Source of the DNA: Holacanthus passer | Lineage: Eukaryota; Chordata; Actinopteri; Pomacanthidae | Direction of reading: 5' to 3' | Length of the DNA: 64,000 nucleotides | Assembly: GCA_025331565.1 (NCBI GenBank) | Contig: JAFREQ010000101.1 | Location: 682,001-746,000, forward strand | In this document: one piece after another, positions 12,344-24,875 of the stretch | How positions within the stretch are numbered: the first letter of the stretch is position 1 | Layout of the letters: each line of letters opens with the position of its first letter | Translations under genes and position numbers: made by a program | The notes under the pieces: generated by a model | Databases searched by the model: none | Told to the model about the DNA's origin: nothing | The model's input: only the letters and a program-made list of their open reading frames with translations

Positions 12344-15300
12344 TTAAAGATGTCAGTCTTGATCATGATGATACATTAAAATGAACTACACAATCATTGT
12401 AAAAAATTTTCCTTAAAATACTGTTTAAAACCTTTAATTCATTAATCATTTTAATCATTGAACACAATATCCAAAAATGTGAATTTTTAAATCACATCAC
12501 ACAGCATCCTATTAAAAAGAATATTCCCACAGACAATTTGAAAACATTTTTATTTTTAACCACAGCCTGTTAAATAATAATAAAAGAATAAAAATAACAA
12601 CAATAAAAACATAGTTTAAATGTTTTACACAATATTAAATGAAAGAACCAACTATCAAACAAATTTAATGATCTTCATCAGTAAAGTTTGTGGAGTTTTC
12701 TAAACTGATCTTTTCTGCTGTAAGTCTATTTCTAGACTTCAGTGTTGAGTTAAAATTTGAGCATGAAAGATTATTCTTGACCTGGGACACAATAAAAAAA
12801 TCTTAACTTCAGGTCACTTCACTTACTAAAGTCAGAGTTCGCTTTACAGATCAGTAAAATCCTGATTAAACTAGTCCAAATTGTTTTGTTTTTTTTTTTT
12901 CCCCCTTGAGTTCAACTTACTTGTACTAAAACAATTAGGCATTAGTTGTTGCTATCTTGTCTCGGCTCCACTGGTTTGTTTAAAAAGAAAACATGAAAGC
13001 AAGAAACAACACACAAACAAACAAACACACAGTACATTTTTGTTTCTGTAAGACATTCCAAAACAGATCTGTATTAAACAGTTTGCAGCTTCATAGGATC
13101 CAGCTGGTGTTGTCTGTTTTTATGTTTCCTATAGCTCAGCTGGCTAAAACTGTGGGTGCTGACTGCTCAGTCCTGTTTGAAAACTGTTGAAGGGAAACCT
13201 TCAGTTGTCAACTGACTCACATTATGTCACTTAAAACAGTTGGTTCACAGTATTTCAAAGTCACTGGCAGTAAACCAGAGAATCTGATTAGAAACAAACA
13301 GCCAACTAACAGTGTCTGGTCTGTCTAGAATTACTGGTAGAAGTCCACTGTGTGAACAGTGTCACTGTGGAAAGAAAGACAAAAAACAAAAAAACAAAAC
13401 AAAAAACCCTCTCCACAAAAACTGTGACTATTTCCAAATAGTCATTAGCAGTCTAGATCAAGAAGAAAATCCCCAAGGAATGTGTAATTACTGACTATAA
13501 CTAGGTTGCTAAGTTATTTCCAGAGGGAATGTTAAAAGACTTGGACTGACAATCATCAGAAGAACATCAGTGGGACTCCCTTACATGGTTGGACTGTCAG
13601 AGCATCTAACAGAAGTTTTCAAGTCACAGGATGTCATCACTTAGCACAAACCATTAAACAACTTTAGGTCTCTGCTGCTATGCCCTAAAGACAGGAAAAC
13701 ATGGTCATGAGACTGCGTTTGGTTAAACATTTATCAAATTACAGCATATACCATCCTTTGTATTGCTTTTTGTCTTTAAACATATGGAAAAGTGATAGCA
13801 GGACAGTAGCTCTTCAGACCGAGGAGGCATGCACATAGTACAGTACAACAGAAGAGAGCTAAATGACTCCTCTCTGTCCCACATCACCAGCCCTCCCGCT
13901 GCAGCTCATCTGTAAACTGAGCTGAGACGATGTAAGCCCTTTCACTGTTTCATGATTATTACTGGCCATAACAAGCAAGGCTAAAACACAGTGTAGCCAG
14001 GTTAAAAAATACAGTTCATTGTTCTGTAGCGGTAAGATGAAGTTGAATACATATGTGACTTGGTTAAAAAAACATTTTGCATAGTTAATAAAAAAAAAAA
14101 AAGAAGTGGTTAAAAGCTGTTTCATAAAAGGTTAAAAAAGAGTACAGTTCAATAAATAAAATAAAATAAAAAAAACATGCAGCTGTAAAATTATAGATGT
14201 ATTTTATTTTGAAATGTTTTATTGTGAAGAGTTCTTGGTATCAAGAGGGAGTAGCGTGTGTAATACTGGTCAGTTATTGGTTTAGGTGTGTCGGACCATG
14301 AGGATGAGCATGAGTTCGTTATGGTGGAGTCATGATGTAAAACAGTGTGTGAAGTTATGCAGACAAGTGAAGTGTGTAGCTTGTGTCTTTTGGACTATCT
14401 ACTCGACAGTCTAAAGCAAGATAATCATCTTACATCGTTTCTATGAGCAGCTGGATATTTTTCAACTCGAAGTTTGTCACTTTTTGTCCAGTTGTTCATG
14501 TGAGTGTGTATATTGGCTCCACTCGGTTTTGTTAGCTTGTTAGCCGACACATGTTTATGTTAGCATTCATTAGCAAAGTGAATGGACTTTTAGCTAAAGT
14601 AAAGCTAACACAGCTTGCGCTACAGGCTCTACCGTTCATCGTTTCTGAACTAGAAACGCTGAAGATTTATCGGACAGTGCTTGAAGCTAACTTAGCAAGC
14701 CCTTGCTCGGACTTTCGTTGGACTGCATGCAGCTGTGACTGCGCCATCTTGGGACACCTGCCGCCGCCTTTTCTTCGCCGGAGGATGAGAGACTGGTAAA
14801 GCTGCAGTAGCTGAGGAGACTACGCCCTGTTGGCTACCTGCTTGCCATCTTTTCTTCACTAAAGGATCAGAGACCTGTGAAAGCTGCAGTTTGGACCAAC
14901 ACTTCGATTAGTTACCACACTTTTATTTTGTTGCTCTTCTGAGTGAAGCGGCCAGTAAGTTTTGGGCCTCATCGCTCCCAAGCATGGCATCAGGCCTGCA
15001 ACAAGGTTTACTTTAAGGGGTAAATAAGTAATTTATATGCCGGCTTGTGTGGAGAGAGTGTGCTTTATGAGAGTGGGCCCACTGATAATTGGTATAAATT
15101 TGAGTTTGAGGTAACCTGCATTTTGTGCTGTTGCCAATGTAAAGTACAATTACTGTAATTATCTTAAATTGGTCTTTAAAGTAAAGTTTGGATTTCATTG
15201 TTGTTCATTTTAAATGATTTTTAAAAAAAAGCTAAATAAGAGTTCAAGAGTTAAATCTTATTCCAGTGTGAAGTCTGGTTATTTTCTTTTCTCTAAAAGT

Positions 15301-16017
15301 GTTCTTATGAAAGATAAATAGTTGTGTTAAATACTTTAGAAAGGGATATTACACAGGATTTAAAAATAGTGGTTTTACATTTCTTTAAAGGTGCAGCACG
15401 TAATTCAAGATAAACTTAGAGGTATCTATATAAGAGTGGAAGAAGATAAAATTACCTTTAAAACCTTTGTTATACATTTAGTTAACCGTATTAAAGAACT
15501 CAAGGCCCCCCCGTTATAATAGTGATAGGTGAGCTACAACAGGGCTAGAGGAGTTGACACACACAACCTTGATGAACTATGGTTTGTTCCTCTCATCACA
15601 CAAAACGAATCAGTCAAATGGGTAGGCATATGCATAGGCATATTGGTTTACCAGTAAACCAATGCTCACGTTATTTTTTGTATTATTCTCAGTATGTGAC
15701 TCATAGCAAAAACAAACTCAGATATATTAGTGCTACATATCTAAACTGTGTCAAAATTATTAGATGTTTGCCACAACTTATATTATCGTTTATATTATTT
15801 GTCGTATTTGTCACTTCCATTTTAAATAGTAACCTTCTGAACAAAGTGGTAAAGGTTGGTAAAGTCTGAAGCCAGAGCACTTTGTCCATACTGGTGTGTA
15901 CGCAGACAGTCCACTGAAACATGTACAAAAAATATGCAACAAGAATGAAAAAAGTCAGCTGAAAGTCCCCGGGAAAGCAACGACAACAACTGTTGAGTTT
16001 TCTGGTAAACAAAGTTA

Positions 16018-16220
16018 TTATGGCATGCAGTGTTGCTTCAAGACAGCCATTATCATCCCTATCCACAAAAAACCAGGGACCACAAAACTTAAAGACTTTA
16101 GTCTAATGAGCACTTTGTGCTGTCTCACCTCAAAACCATCACAGACCCACTCCTAGGCCCACTGCAGTTTGCTTACAGAGATAACAGGTCCATAGACAAT
16201 GAGGATACCGCCATTTAGCC
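16018..16220 (+). mobile_element. LINE reverse-transcriptase fragment (Jockey/CR1-like)
   Basis: The + strand reads CFKTAIIIPIHKKPG, then KDF, and after a deletion (I)TDPLLGPLQFAYRDNRS. These two blocks are the N-terminal RT motifs ('...IPV.KKP....L.DFRP' and 'DPLQFAYR.NRS') of fish non-LTR elements of the Jockey superfamily (Rex1/CR1/L2 type). The part between them, normally about 40 residues, is missing. No catalytic YADD box follows. It is a dead fragment. Confidence 0.7.
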
Positions 16221-19200
16221 ATTCTGGGTTTGGCTAAATGCGGAGAACAGGAAGACCATTAACAACCACTGCATTGCCTAGCAACATACTGTACTGTACT
16301 ATATTGTGTGTGTGTGTGTGTGTGCATGACGTGTTGTGTAAAACTGCAGTCACTCCGCTGCTTTAATATGTGTGTCTAATGTTGATTCTATGAGAAATGT
16401 CATGCTGTTTAATGTATAAGGTTTAATGATTCTTGTTAAACCCAGAGCTCTTGTTAATTTTGTTGGTCATTTTTGTATAACTGTGTGAGTTGTGTCTCTT
16501 TTCTGGTTAATTCTAGAGAGAATGCATTGAAGAAGGTGGTTACATGTTTATAATTGATTATCAGTGTATGCACCAGCTGCAATGGATCGCCTATAGAAAT
16601 GGAATTTATATTTATTTTGTTGTTATGTTGATTCATTACTGTATACATTTATATTCAGTATAGTTATTTTCTGTAACGTAAAGTAGATCAGTGCTCTATG
16701 CTAACAGTGTGAAATTGCCCGACACTGTGAGCCATTAGCTCACTAGCAGGAAACCTTACCTTAAGATTAGTTAGCAAACTACCATAGAACACTTCTACGT
16801 GGGCCTCTTCCTTTTCCTTTTTCTTTTTGGCTCCTCCACTGTTTATCGACAATGCATAGCTGCTTCTTCTTTCCATTTTCCAAGTCGCAGCCATTGCTTT
16901 TGAGGTTGCATACTGCCACCACCTACTTCACCAGGGGAATTGTTAGAGTTGCATTCTAGCAGTTCATAAGAATAAAAGCTAGTTTATGAGTAATTTTGAG
17001 CTGCTGTCACTGCTTCGGTGCTTAAGAGCTGATCTCGGCGTGAGAAATGAAGTTCTTCAACAATCAGTCAGCTCCCCATGGTATTACTGATGGACAGTAA
17101 GTTCAATAATGAAATATTTTTTTATATTTTTCAAGTGAAATATAGAAGATTAAAAGGTAAATGTTAAGTGACTACATTTATGTAAGGCTTTTTGCCAGTT
17201 TTTTTTTCTTTCACTCAGTCACGCACTCACTCATACACTGTGAGCTGCCATACATGGTGCTGGCCTGACCATTTGGAGCAATTTGGGGTTCAATGTCTTG
17301 CTTAAGAACACTTTGTCATGTGGACAATGGGAGGTGGGATCGAAGCACCAACCCTGTGATCAGTACTCTCTCTTCTCTGGATGAGGGCTCACTGTACTTG
17401 GGGGTGCACAAAAACAGTAACTAATGTTGAAGTAATGAGTGATGAATGAGTCATTGCTAGTTCTGTGCTGCTCAGAGGCTGGTTCATAGTCATTCAGGAA
17501 GAGCATCAGTATGCTATTTCACAAGTATTTATGAACTAATAATTCATAATTATTCATTAATAAAATCCCCCAATCTATTCCCTAGTAACTCATCATTAGG
17601 CAGTTGTGGGTAGCATATTGTAAAGTGTTACCAATCACAGACTAAAATGTGAACATTGTAGATCACAAGGCTGTTATTTTGTCCAGTAAACGGATTTCAG
17701 TTTTGTCTCAATATGATGATTGTATGTTATTGTATAGAAACATTCAGAAACACATCTTAATTTGTTTTCCATATTTAATGACGTGCACTGCTACTGCTTC
17801 CTGTCGTTTTTTTTCCGGTTAGTATAATGTTAATCTGGCTTCAGCGGCTGTTTGGGAGTTGGGATGGAAGATAGGGTCATGTGTCTGTGCTTGAATGCAT
17901 TTTATGAATACATGAATAGGTCTCACTAAGACTTAAATGGGTTGTTACAGTAAAATTACTCCTAAATGATTAAAATTTGGTTTTTATTATTTTTGCAAAA
18001 TCAATAATTACTTTGACGATTAAATTTTGTCTGCACCCTGATGAAGCAGTTCCTTTCCCTCTCTCAGCATCTCCCTGCCTCATGGTCCCTCCCATTCTCC
18101 CTCTTTTTTCAAATTCTGATATTACACTACACATCTTTGCATCAAAAATAATCGTGAGATTGTTGTAAATATCCAAACAAGAACATTTAAATAGTCCAAG
18201 TGCTGGAGGGGACAACGGTAGGTCAAATAACCGATTTGCATTAAGCCTTTTCCATATGTATGCTGATGACTTAAGGGTGCAGAAACTCAGAGTGCAAAGG
18301 GTAATCATGCTTTGGGGCTGCACCAAGAATTTGGTTACACATTGAAGTGACACTGTTGGAAAATCAAAGCAGAAAGTCAAAATAAATCAAGGAAGCAAGA
18401 CAAGAACCATCTGCCTGTGTTTGTGTGTGCGCGTGCGTGCGTGGGTGTTTGCGTGTGTGTGTGTTTGTATAGAAGGACTCCTCTCACAGCAGGAATGATG
18501 GGGGCTTAACCCATAAGAAGCCATGGTGACACGGGTGTAACAAACACTCTGAATGCCCTAAACGCTTCCTTATACAGCTTTATGCTTGACCTTAACTCAT
18601 GAAGTCCCTAAGTGACATATACTAAACATCCTGGTGTGACGGTGGTGTGAAATGACTTCCCCAAGAATGGTGGTGTGACCTGTAGCAAAAGTGAAGAAAG
18701 TAGCTAATCTCATAAAGTTTTATTTTTTTTATACTAAAAGTACTTTAAAACCCATTTAACAGTTCCAATGTTTTAATATCATGTCCTGTTTCATAAATAT
18801 AATTAACAAAAATATACAAATATTATATATCAGGAATACATCAGGAATGTGTTCCATGTGCTCCATTTGGTCTGTGGTATATCCCCCATAATTTTCCAAA
18901 AAGTTATGAAATGGGTCTGGACTCTTATGGCTTAACATTAACATCCATTAATATTATAGAACCGTCTGTGATTTTCAATATTTTGTTCTGATGTTTTTTT
19001 TAGTTTTAATCTCAAATAATTATATCTATTTCTGGAGGAACTTCCCTGCTAACACTCAAATCAAACTCTTCTTAATTTTACACATGAGTGTGTTACTTCT
19101 TACCATGCCTCTTGTTGTAAAAATTTGAGTTCTATTGTCCTTGACAAAAGAGACATTAATAGAATCCAGCTGTCCTGTGTTTTAAATGTATGTTGCTGCG

Positions 19201-19670
19201 AAGGTTTTTCTTCCCTAAGTCAATGATTTGAATTTTTTTGGATGTTAAATTCTTAGTGATATTCAAGATTTTTTTTTTTTTTTTTAACTTAAATTGCTAC
19301 TTGTTTAATCATTCATACTTACATACTTCATACAGAGAAATACTTGAAGATTTGAAGGCAATTTTAAAGGACATTTAATTAGCCTACATGTCTGGTTGCG
19401 AGACTTATAATAACTTGTCAGGCCGGGTCAAGTCTGGAATTGATTTAGAGATAATTGCAGGTACCAAGCTGGTGTCAGATGCTGAGCTTTGCAGGTAAAT
19501 GACAGGTTTGCAAAACTGAAAATGTGCTGGACTGAAAATGAAATATGTCTTCACATTTTGCTAATTTGTTGAAGCGTTTGTTTTTTTTTTCTTAATTTGT
19601 TTTCACTGCGTGCAAACACATAAGATGAAAAATCGTGTGTGTTGACATATGGCTGTTTTTTGTGTGTGTG
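16221..19670. other. No supported gene
   Basis: Apart from the dispersed repeat at about 17205-17400, simple repeats (TG at about 16305-16326, CG-rich GTGCGT at about 18425-18470) and T-runs, I see only short random frames. Confidence 0.4.
17205..17400. repeat. Dispersed teleost repeat (CACTCACTCATACACTG ... GGATCGAAGCACC)
   Basis: The order 'cactcatacactgtgagctgcc', 'ggagcaatttggggttca', 'cttgcttaagaacactt', 'ggatcgaagcaccaaccctgtgat' matches a very common fish repeat I recognise. It has no coding content. Confidence 0.55.
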
Positions 19671-19675
19671 TGTGT

Positions 19676-19860
19676 GTGGGGGGTGAAGCTTGTGTGGTTG
19701 AGGTAGTTGAGGAGCAGTGGGTTTAGTCTGTTTATCAGTCTGATGGCCCTGCTTCTCACACTCCTGTACCTCCTGCCAGAGGGCACAAATGTGAAGAGTC
19801 TGTGCTGGGGGTGGGTGGAGTCCTTGATTATGGAGCTGGCTGTACTTTACTAATTTATAC
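19676..19860 (-). mobile_element. LINE C-terminal tail fragment
   Basis: The - strand encodes MPSGRRYRSVRSRAIRLINR, then LNPLLLNYLNH. 'LPSGRRYR..R.R..RL' followed by 'SF.P.AI.LLN' is the conserved end of ORF2 in several fish non-LTR retrotransposons. An (AC)n run lies directly at its 3' side (19660-19680 on the + strand as TG), consistent with a LINE 3' tail. The upstream RT is absent. Confidence 0.5.
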
Positions 19861-20289
19861 TCCATTTCATTGCCTGACCTGAATGCAAGAGATCGAGCAA
19901 GCAGCATGTGACACACTTACATGTTGTGAAACACTTTGCCTATCTCATTGGTGGGTCGTATCAATGCCATAAAAATGGCAGTGTTGCTTAAGTTTTTTAT
20001 ACATTTTCAGTCAATCTTAGTTCAAGAACCTAGACTCTGTTGTTTCTCCTTCCATTTGGTCTGGTACCTAGAATTTCTAAGGATTATTTAAGTAAAAGAA
20101 AAACTGAACATGGGTTTGGTCTTCCTAATTTAAATTGTAATATTTGACTGTCCATTTAAATAATTTCTCTTTGTGCCATGGTTGCCCTCCTGGCAGTAAC
20201 CTGGATGATATGCCTGAATGGCTACAGACTGCAAGCATTCATGTCTCCCAGTAGCCCCATCTAATATCTGTGGTATGTTCAAGTTCAAG

Positions 20290-20540
20290 GCAAGCCATTA
20301 TGCATGTGTCTTATGCATATGGCGATGGACTCATTGGGATCTGCTGTGCTGTGACATTTTGCTGGCATGGTTTTGCTCCAGTTGTCCCCTTAGAGGGAAG
20401 GATCACTGCAAATCAATACAAAGTTCTTCTGAGGGATAGCCTGAAAAATGTATATCCTTATGGGAGTGGTCTCTTTCAGGATGACAATTCCCTCCAAAGG
20501 GCAGGAGGGGGTCACTGAAATGTTTTATAAGTATGAAAAT
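20290..20540 (+). mobile_element. Tc1/mariner transposase fragment
   Basis: One frame at 20270-20518 reads WHGFAPVVPLEGRITANQY, then YPYGSGLFQDDNS. This corresponds to the Tc1 catalytic core segment 'W..FG.LVP..G...A..Y' followed by 'F.QDDN', where the D is the second catalytic aspartate of the DD34E triad. The N-terminal DNA-binding half and the final glutamate are not found, so this is an isolated relic of about 75 codons. Confidence 0.75.
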
Positions 20541-23500
20541 GATGTGTCATATTCTATGGGCTTCACAGTCACAAGATCTCGTGTACATGCACACAAGCCT
20601 AAACTTAAACAGATGTTTTGGGAATAATATGTAATGTAGTGTTTTCTAATGTATATCAAGACACTACCACCCGATGCAGAACAGAAATCTTGCCCGCAAG
20701 GGCTCACTAATATTAGACAGCAGATATACATGATAATTTCGGGTCATTCATTTTCAAACCACTTAATGTCATAGAAGCACAAAAAGAAATCAGTCAAGTG
20801 GTACCCTCCTCTTGAATGAAAGAGTGGGCAGTTTAAATGCCTCAGTGGCACTTAAGTACTCCACATTACTTGCTGAAGTGGCCCAAATCTGTTTGCTTCC
20901 AAGTGACTGAGATCTAATTTTTTCACAAAGGTGTGAACAAAGAAAATCTATCTTTTTCATGTGGGTCACCTGCATATGTGGTCTGAGTTTTTTTTTCTTT
21001 TTTAGCATTTCACTTCTCAGTGTCAACACCTCACAGTCTGGTCAGTGGACAGATGAGGAAGTTTCAATTTGCTGGACATTTATGGAAAAGCTTCTTTTCA
21101 AGTCAAACTGGAAGGAACTTACCGTAAGCAAATGCTTGCAGAGATAAGATAAATTATTCGTCTCTCAGTGGGGAAATTTGCAAAGCCATATCATCCATTT
21201 GTGTGATTTGAATGTCACACAAATAATGTTGAACACGTGTCAGTGTCTGCATATGCATTCCAGGGCCTTTAATGATGTTCACACCAGAGTTGGATACATG
21301 TCACTTACAAACATGAATGTGAACCATAAAAGCAAAAAGGTTGGATCTAACTAAAAAAAATGGAATTGAGCCTTGGCAGTACAAAAATAATTGAGGAATT
21401 TTATTAAAAGATTTTTATATTTTCTGTTTTCTGAGATTGAAATTTTTTTTTTAGTAATTTTGAGCTTTCAACTTCCAAATTGTAGATTATTCTGGATCTC
21501 TGGATGGCATAAATCTACTTCAGGTTTAGGGAAAGCTTGTTTGGGTTAAAATGACTGCATGTCTTCATCATCATGATTATGATAATAAACATGGTTAAAG
21601 TTGAGGAACAAACTTGGTCTTGACTTAAAAGAAACTGCTGCTGATGTTGGAAATGGAAAACATGCAGTGGTCACCTGTGTTAAAGTCTGATGTTTTGCTG
21701 ACTGATCCAACTTGACCTACTCCAACCCTCCAACTCCTCCCTACACAGACTTGCTTGCTCTATAATAACATCACCTGACTTCCTGCTCCATAATAATTAC
21801 TCAGAATTACTTTGGCCACTAGTGGGCTTTGTCACTTCAACATAAATACACAGTATTTTGTTTTGGGACGCTTGCTGAAATGACTTAAGCTGTTGTTATT
21901 CCTTGTTCCTATTGACTGCACTGTACTGTCTGTACTGTGGCCTCTGGATTACCTCCCTGCTGACCTCAGAATGTCAAAGACAGCAGAGAAGAGAGGTCAG
22001 CCCGGAAGACTAAAACAACTTATTCTATTGAACAGGGCAGAACCAGGCCTTGCATAATGTTTCTCTCCCTACAAAACAGTAAGGCCTTACTGGAGGCCCC
22101 CTGGAATAATTTTGCAACATGAGCAGTACAGCAGGAGCAGAATATACATACTGAAAATAAGACTAGATTTTGACGCAGGGCAAAACACTTTTTTGTCTGT
22201 TGTAAGGAGATGTGAATGTCCTCCTTGTTCTATCTGTGGCCTCAAGCAGACCTCAAGCTCGATGACCTTGAGGTTTGGTCTGGCCTTCACAGAGAGCTGT
22301 TGTTGTCTGTTTCTTTGTTCATTCATCACTTGCCTAGGGTTCCCCCAGTTTCACTAATGTAGTGTTACCCATGGCTGTCACAAGTGATGTCATGATGATG
22401 TCATACACCCATGCAGTCTTTGGCGGCAGAGATCTTAAGCTGCTGAATGGCAAGTGCTGACTCCTTGTGACTTGAAGACTCTAACTCAAGACAGTGGGCA
22501 GAAATTAAGTGGATATCAAGATAAAACAGGTAGGAAGGGAAGAATAAACAATGAAAATCAACACGAACACATACACATCAATGAAAACCTTTTCACTCAT
22601 TCACTTGCTATTAGCCACACATGAATAAAGAACACTTTCCACTGCAGACTGGTTATTTCTGCCTTTCCTCTGTGTGTGTTTCTTGACTGGAGCATAGTGT
22701 GGCTGTGCTCTCTTTTTCAATAATGCACACAAGTATAATATCAGATTATTTTGGTAGTGGTTTGGAAAGGAGCCTAAGAAGAATTGAGGAAACATTATCC
22801 CTGGAGTCCCTGCTCTCACAAAACTGCCTCTGCTTCATGGAATAGCATGTAAAAGGCCATTTCTGAGTTGTGTGTGTGTGAATATCTGAAAGGTAAAATG
22901 GAAAAAAAAATTAAAAAAGGAAAAATCAAAGGGGTAAATTTGTTTTCTCTTTGAATTGTTGTACAGCCTTCTTTTGTTGTTTTGCTTGTTTGTTTGTATG
23001 TGATTTATTCATTTATTTATTTTATTTTTTTGAAAACATTAACTGAGCCGGATGTTATGTGTGCCCGAGAGCTTAAGTATTTCCTGTTGGGTCAGAGCTG
23101 CAGTTAATACAGCCATCAAGGCAGCAGCGGCTGGATGCATCATCGCTCAGGCCGGGTAATAGTCTCTTTGTTTGTGAGTGTTTGGCAACATTTTGTTTTT
23201 CTTTGGAGTTTAAGTTATATTGTTGTGTAACAAAGCGGATGTTGTGCCGCCGCTCCTTGTGTTTCGTTCATGAGCGGGTTGGTTGACGATCACCTGAGCA
23301 CGCAACTCATTCATGGATTTATTTACACTCCTTGGAGAGCGCAGCGAGGTATGCACAAAATGTTTTAATATTGTTACATTTATGAATTTACTGTGGAATT
23401 GTATTTGATGTTTATTTAAAAAACAGTTTCACAGTGCTGTAAGGATCATGATGTGAAAGAAATAAATAAAGACCTTACGCATCAGTCAATCTCACGAATC

Positions 23501-24480
23501 GTCATTCCAAGGGCTGTAACATAGCATATGATCTGACACTCATATCAAACCAAAAGCTGTGTCACAGAGAACAGGACACAATAGCAATCATCAAAGCACT
23601 GTTTGTGTTACCATATGGAACCTCATATTCTCGTACAAGCATATGTTTTCTTTTTCTTTTTATGTTCTTGTGGGTATGAATACATATAATTTTTTATGGA
23701 TGTCACCAAAGCTTTTCAAAGGGTTATTTAAGTGAGAGAATAATCTAAGCTCCCAATGGAAAAAAAGCCCACTAATTATTTTCAGTTACATGAAAAGTTC
23801 CAAACTATTTTAAATCAGCTGCCCCAGAAATATACAACTCAGTTGGGAAATTTCATTCTGTTTTAGAGTTTCAGGACTTTTATTTCAACAGAATCAGGCT
23901 GTCTTTTCTCTGTTAGATTTAAGGAATGCTCCAGTGATGTAAAGCAATAAGTATGTAAACTGAAATTAAATGTTTTTTTTGTTTGACCCCTAAAATGAAG
24001 ATAACACGGCATATTAAGTTTTATACATAGTTATTCCATATATAAGAGAACTATAGCCTAGTTTGTTGCATTAATGAAATAGAACTACACAAGGAAAACT
24101 ATTGACATTATTAACGGGTTCACAAAGGAAAACACAATGAACACTAGAAAAAAACAAAAAAAACACTGGCATGTGTAGAGCTACTTTCAGATGAAATACA
24201 TAATGCAGGCCTGTTTTAGTCCTTTCCTTATTTGTGAAAAATTAATCAAATTAAAAGCTGCCCACTTTGACATTAATCAAACATTTACCTGTGGTGTACT
24301 GGCTTTAAAAAGAGCAAACATAAAAATAAGCCAGTTTATATTTAATTATGACTTAATTCCCCTTCAGTTTGCTGTCATCCTCTTTCTTCTCAGTCATGTA
24401 CAGCAATCAACCGTTGAGCATGAACATAAAACACAACTACATCAGTTCAGGGTCCAATATGATAAAGAATAGCCTACTTA
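20541..24480. other. No supported gene; possible 5' exon near 23100-23350
   Basis: Short overlapping frames only. At about 23040-23350 the sequence is more GC- and CpG-containing than its surroundings and ends in 'gcagcgag|gtatgc', a plausible splice donor, so an untranslated first exon or element terminus is possible. I cannot assign it. Confidence 0.35.
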
Positions 24481-24875
24481 ATGATAACTTTCTCACCTGA
24501 TTAATGTGGTTCCTGTTCCTGAACATCACCGTAGAGCTTATCTATATCAGGGCTGTAAGACATGACTTTGATCTTAACACAGGACTGCGAACTGTCATCC
24601 TTGAGTTGCATTTTATGTAGTTCATGCTGGAGAACACCTGCTCGCATAAGTATGTGGATACAAAGATGGACAGGACTCCAAATGCATACTTTTTCATCTT
24701 GATGTAAGTGTCGGGAATGGCATTCCATGTTTCAAAGACAAGTTTGTCGGGTTTGGGGAGGTTTTCAATCTCGCTCCATTTGTGCTCATGAGCAAGAATG
24801 GCTTTCTGATGGGCAACATTTTCAAGATCAGCTGTCAGGCTTTTGAACTTAGGTGCCTTTGAGACACCCCCATTT
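24481..24875 (-). pseudogene. hAT transposase, C-terminal dimerisation segment
   Basis: The - strand reads FKSLTADLENVAHQKAILA, SEIENLPKPDKLVFETWNA, then YAFGVLSIFVSTYLCEQVFS and MNYIK. This is the C-terminal region of hAT transposases of the GTF2IRD2-like/Charlie group, in which 'STYLCEQ.FS.MN..KS..RSRL' is the dimerisation (hATC) motif. A frameshift precedes the end, which continues in another frame as SCVKIKVMSYSPDIDKL. It belongs to the same transposase as the segments at 26620-28220, from which a 1.7-kb block separates it. No function can remain. Confidence 0.85.

Larger units (their letters stand above)
6253..16000. other. Long stretch with no supported gene
   Basis: About 9.7 kb without a coding region I can defend. 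A + frame of 185 codons at 7307-7864 is low-complexity and S/P/L-rich in its second half, with no recognisable domain. About 8045-8180 resembles a widespread fish repeat (repeated 'ggttaggtttag' followed by 'cgttatgttctcgacgtaac'). Near-duplicate 40-bp blocks occur at about 14760-14900. Microsatellites are listed separately. Confidence 0.45.
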
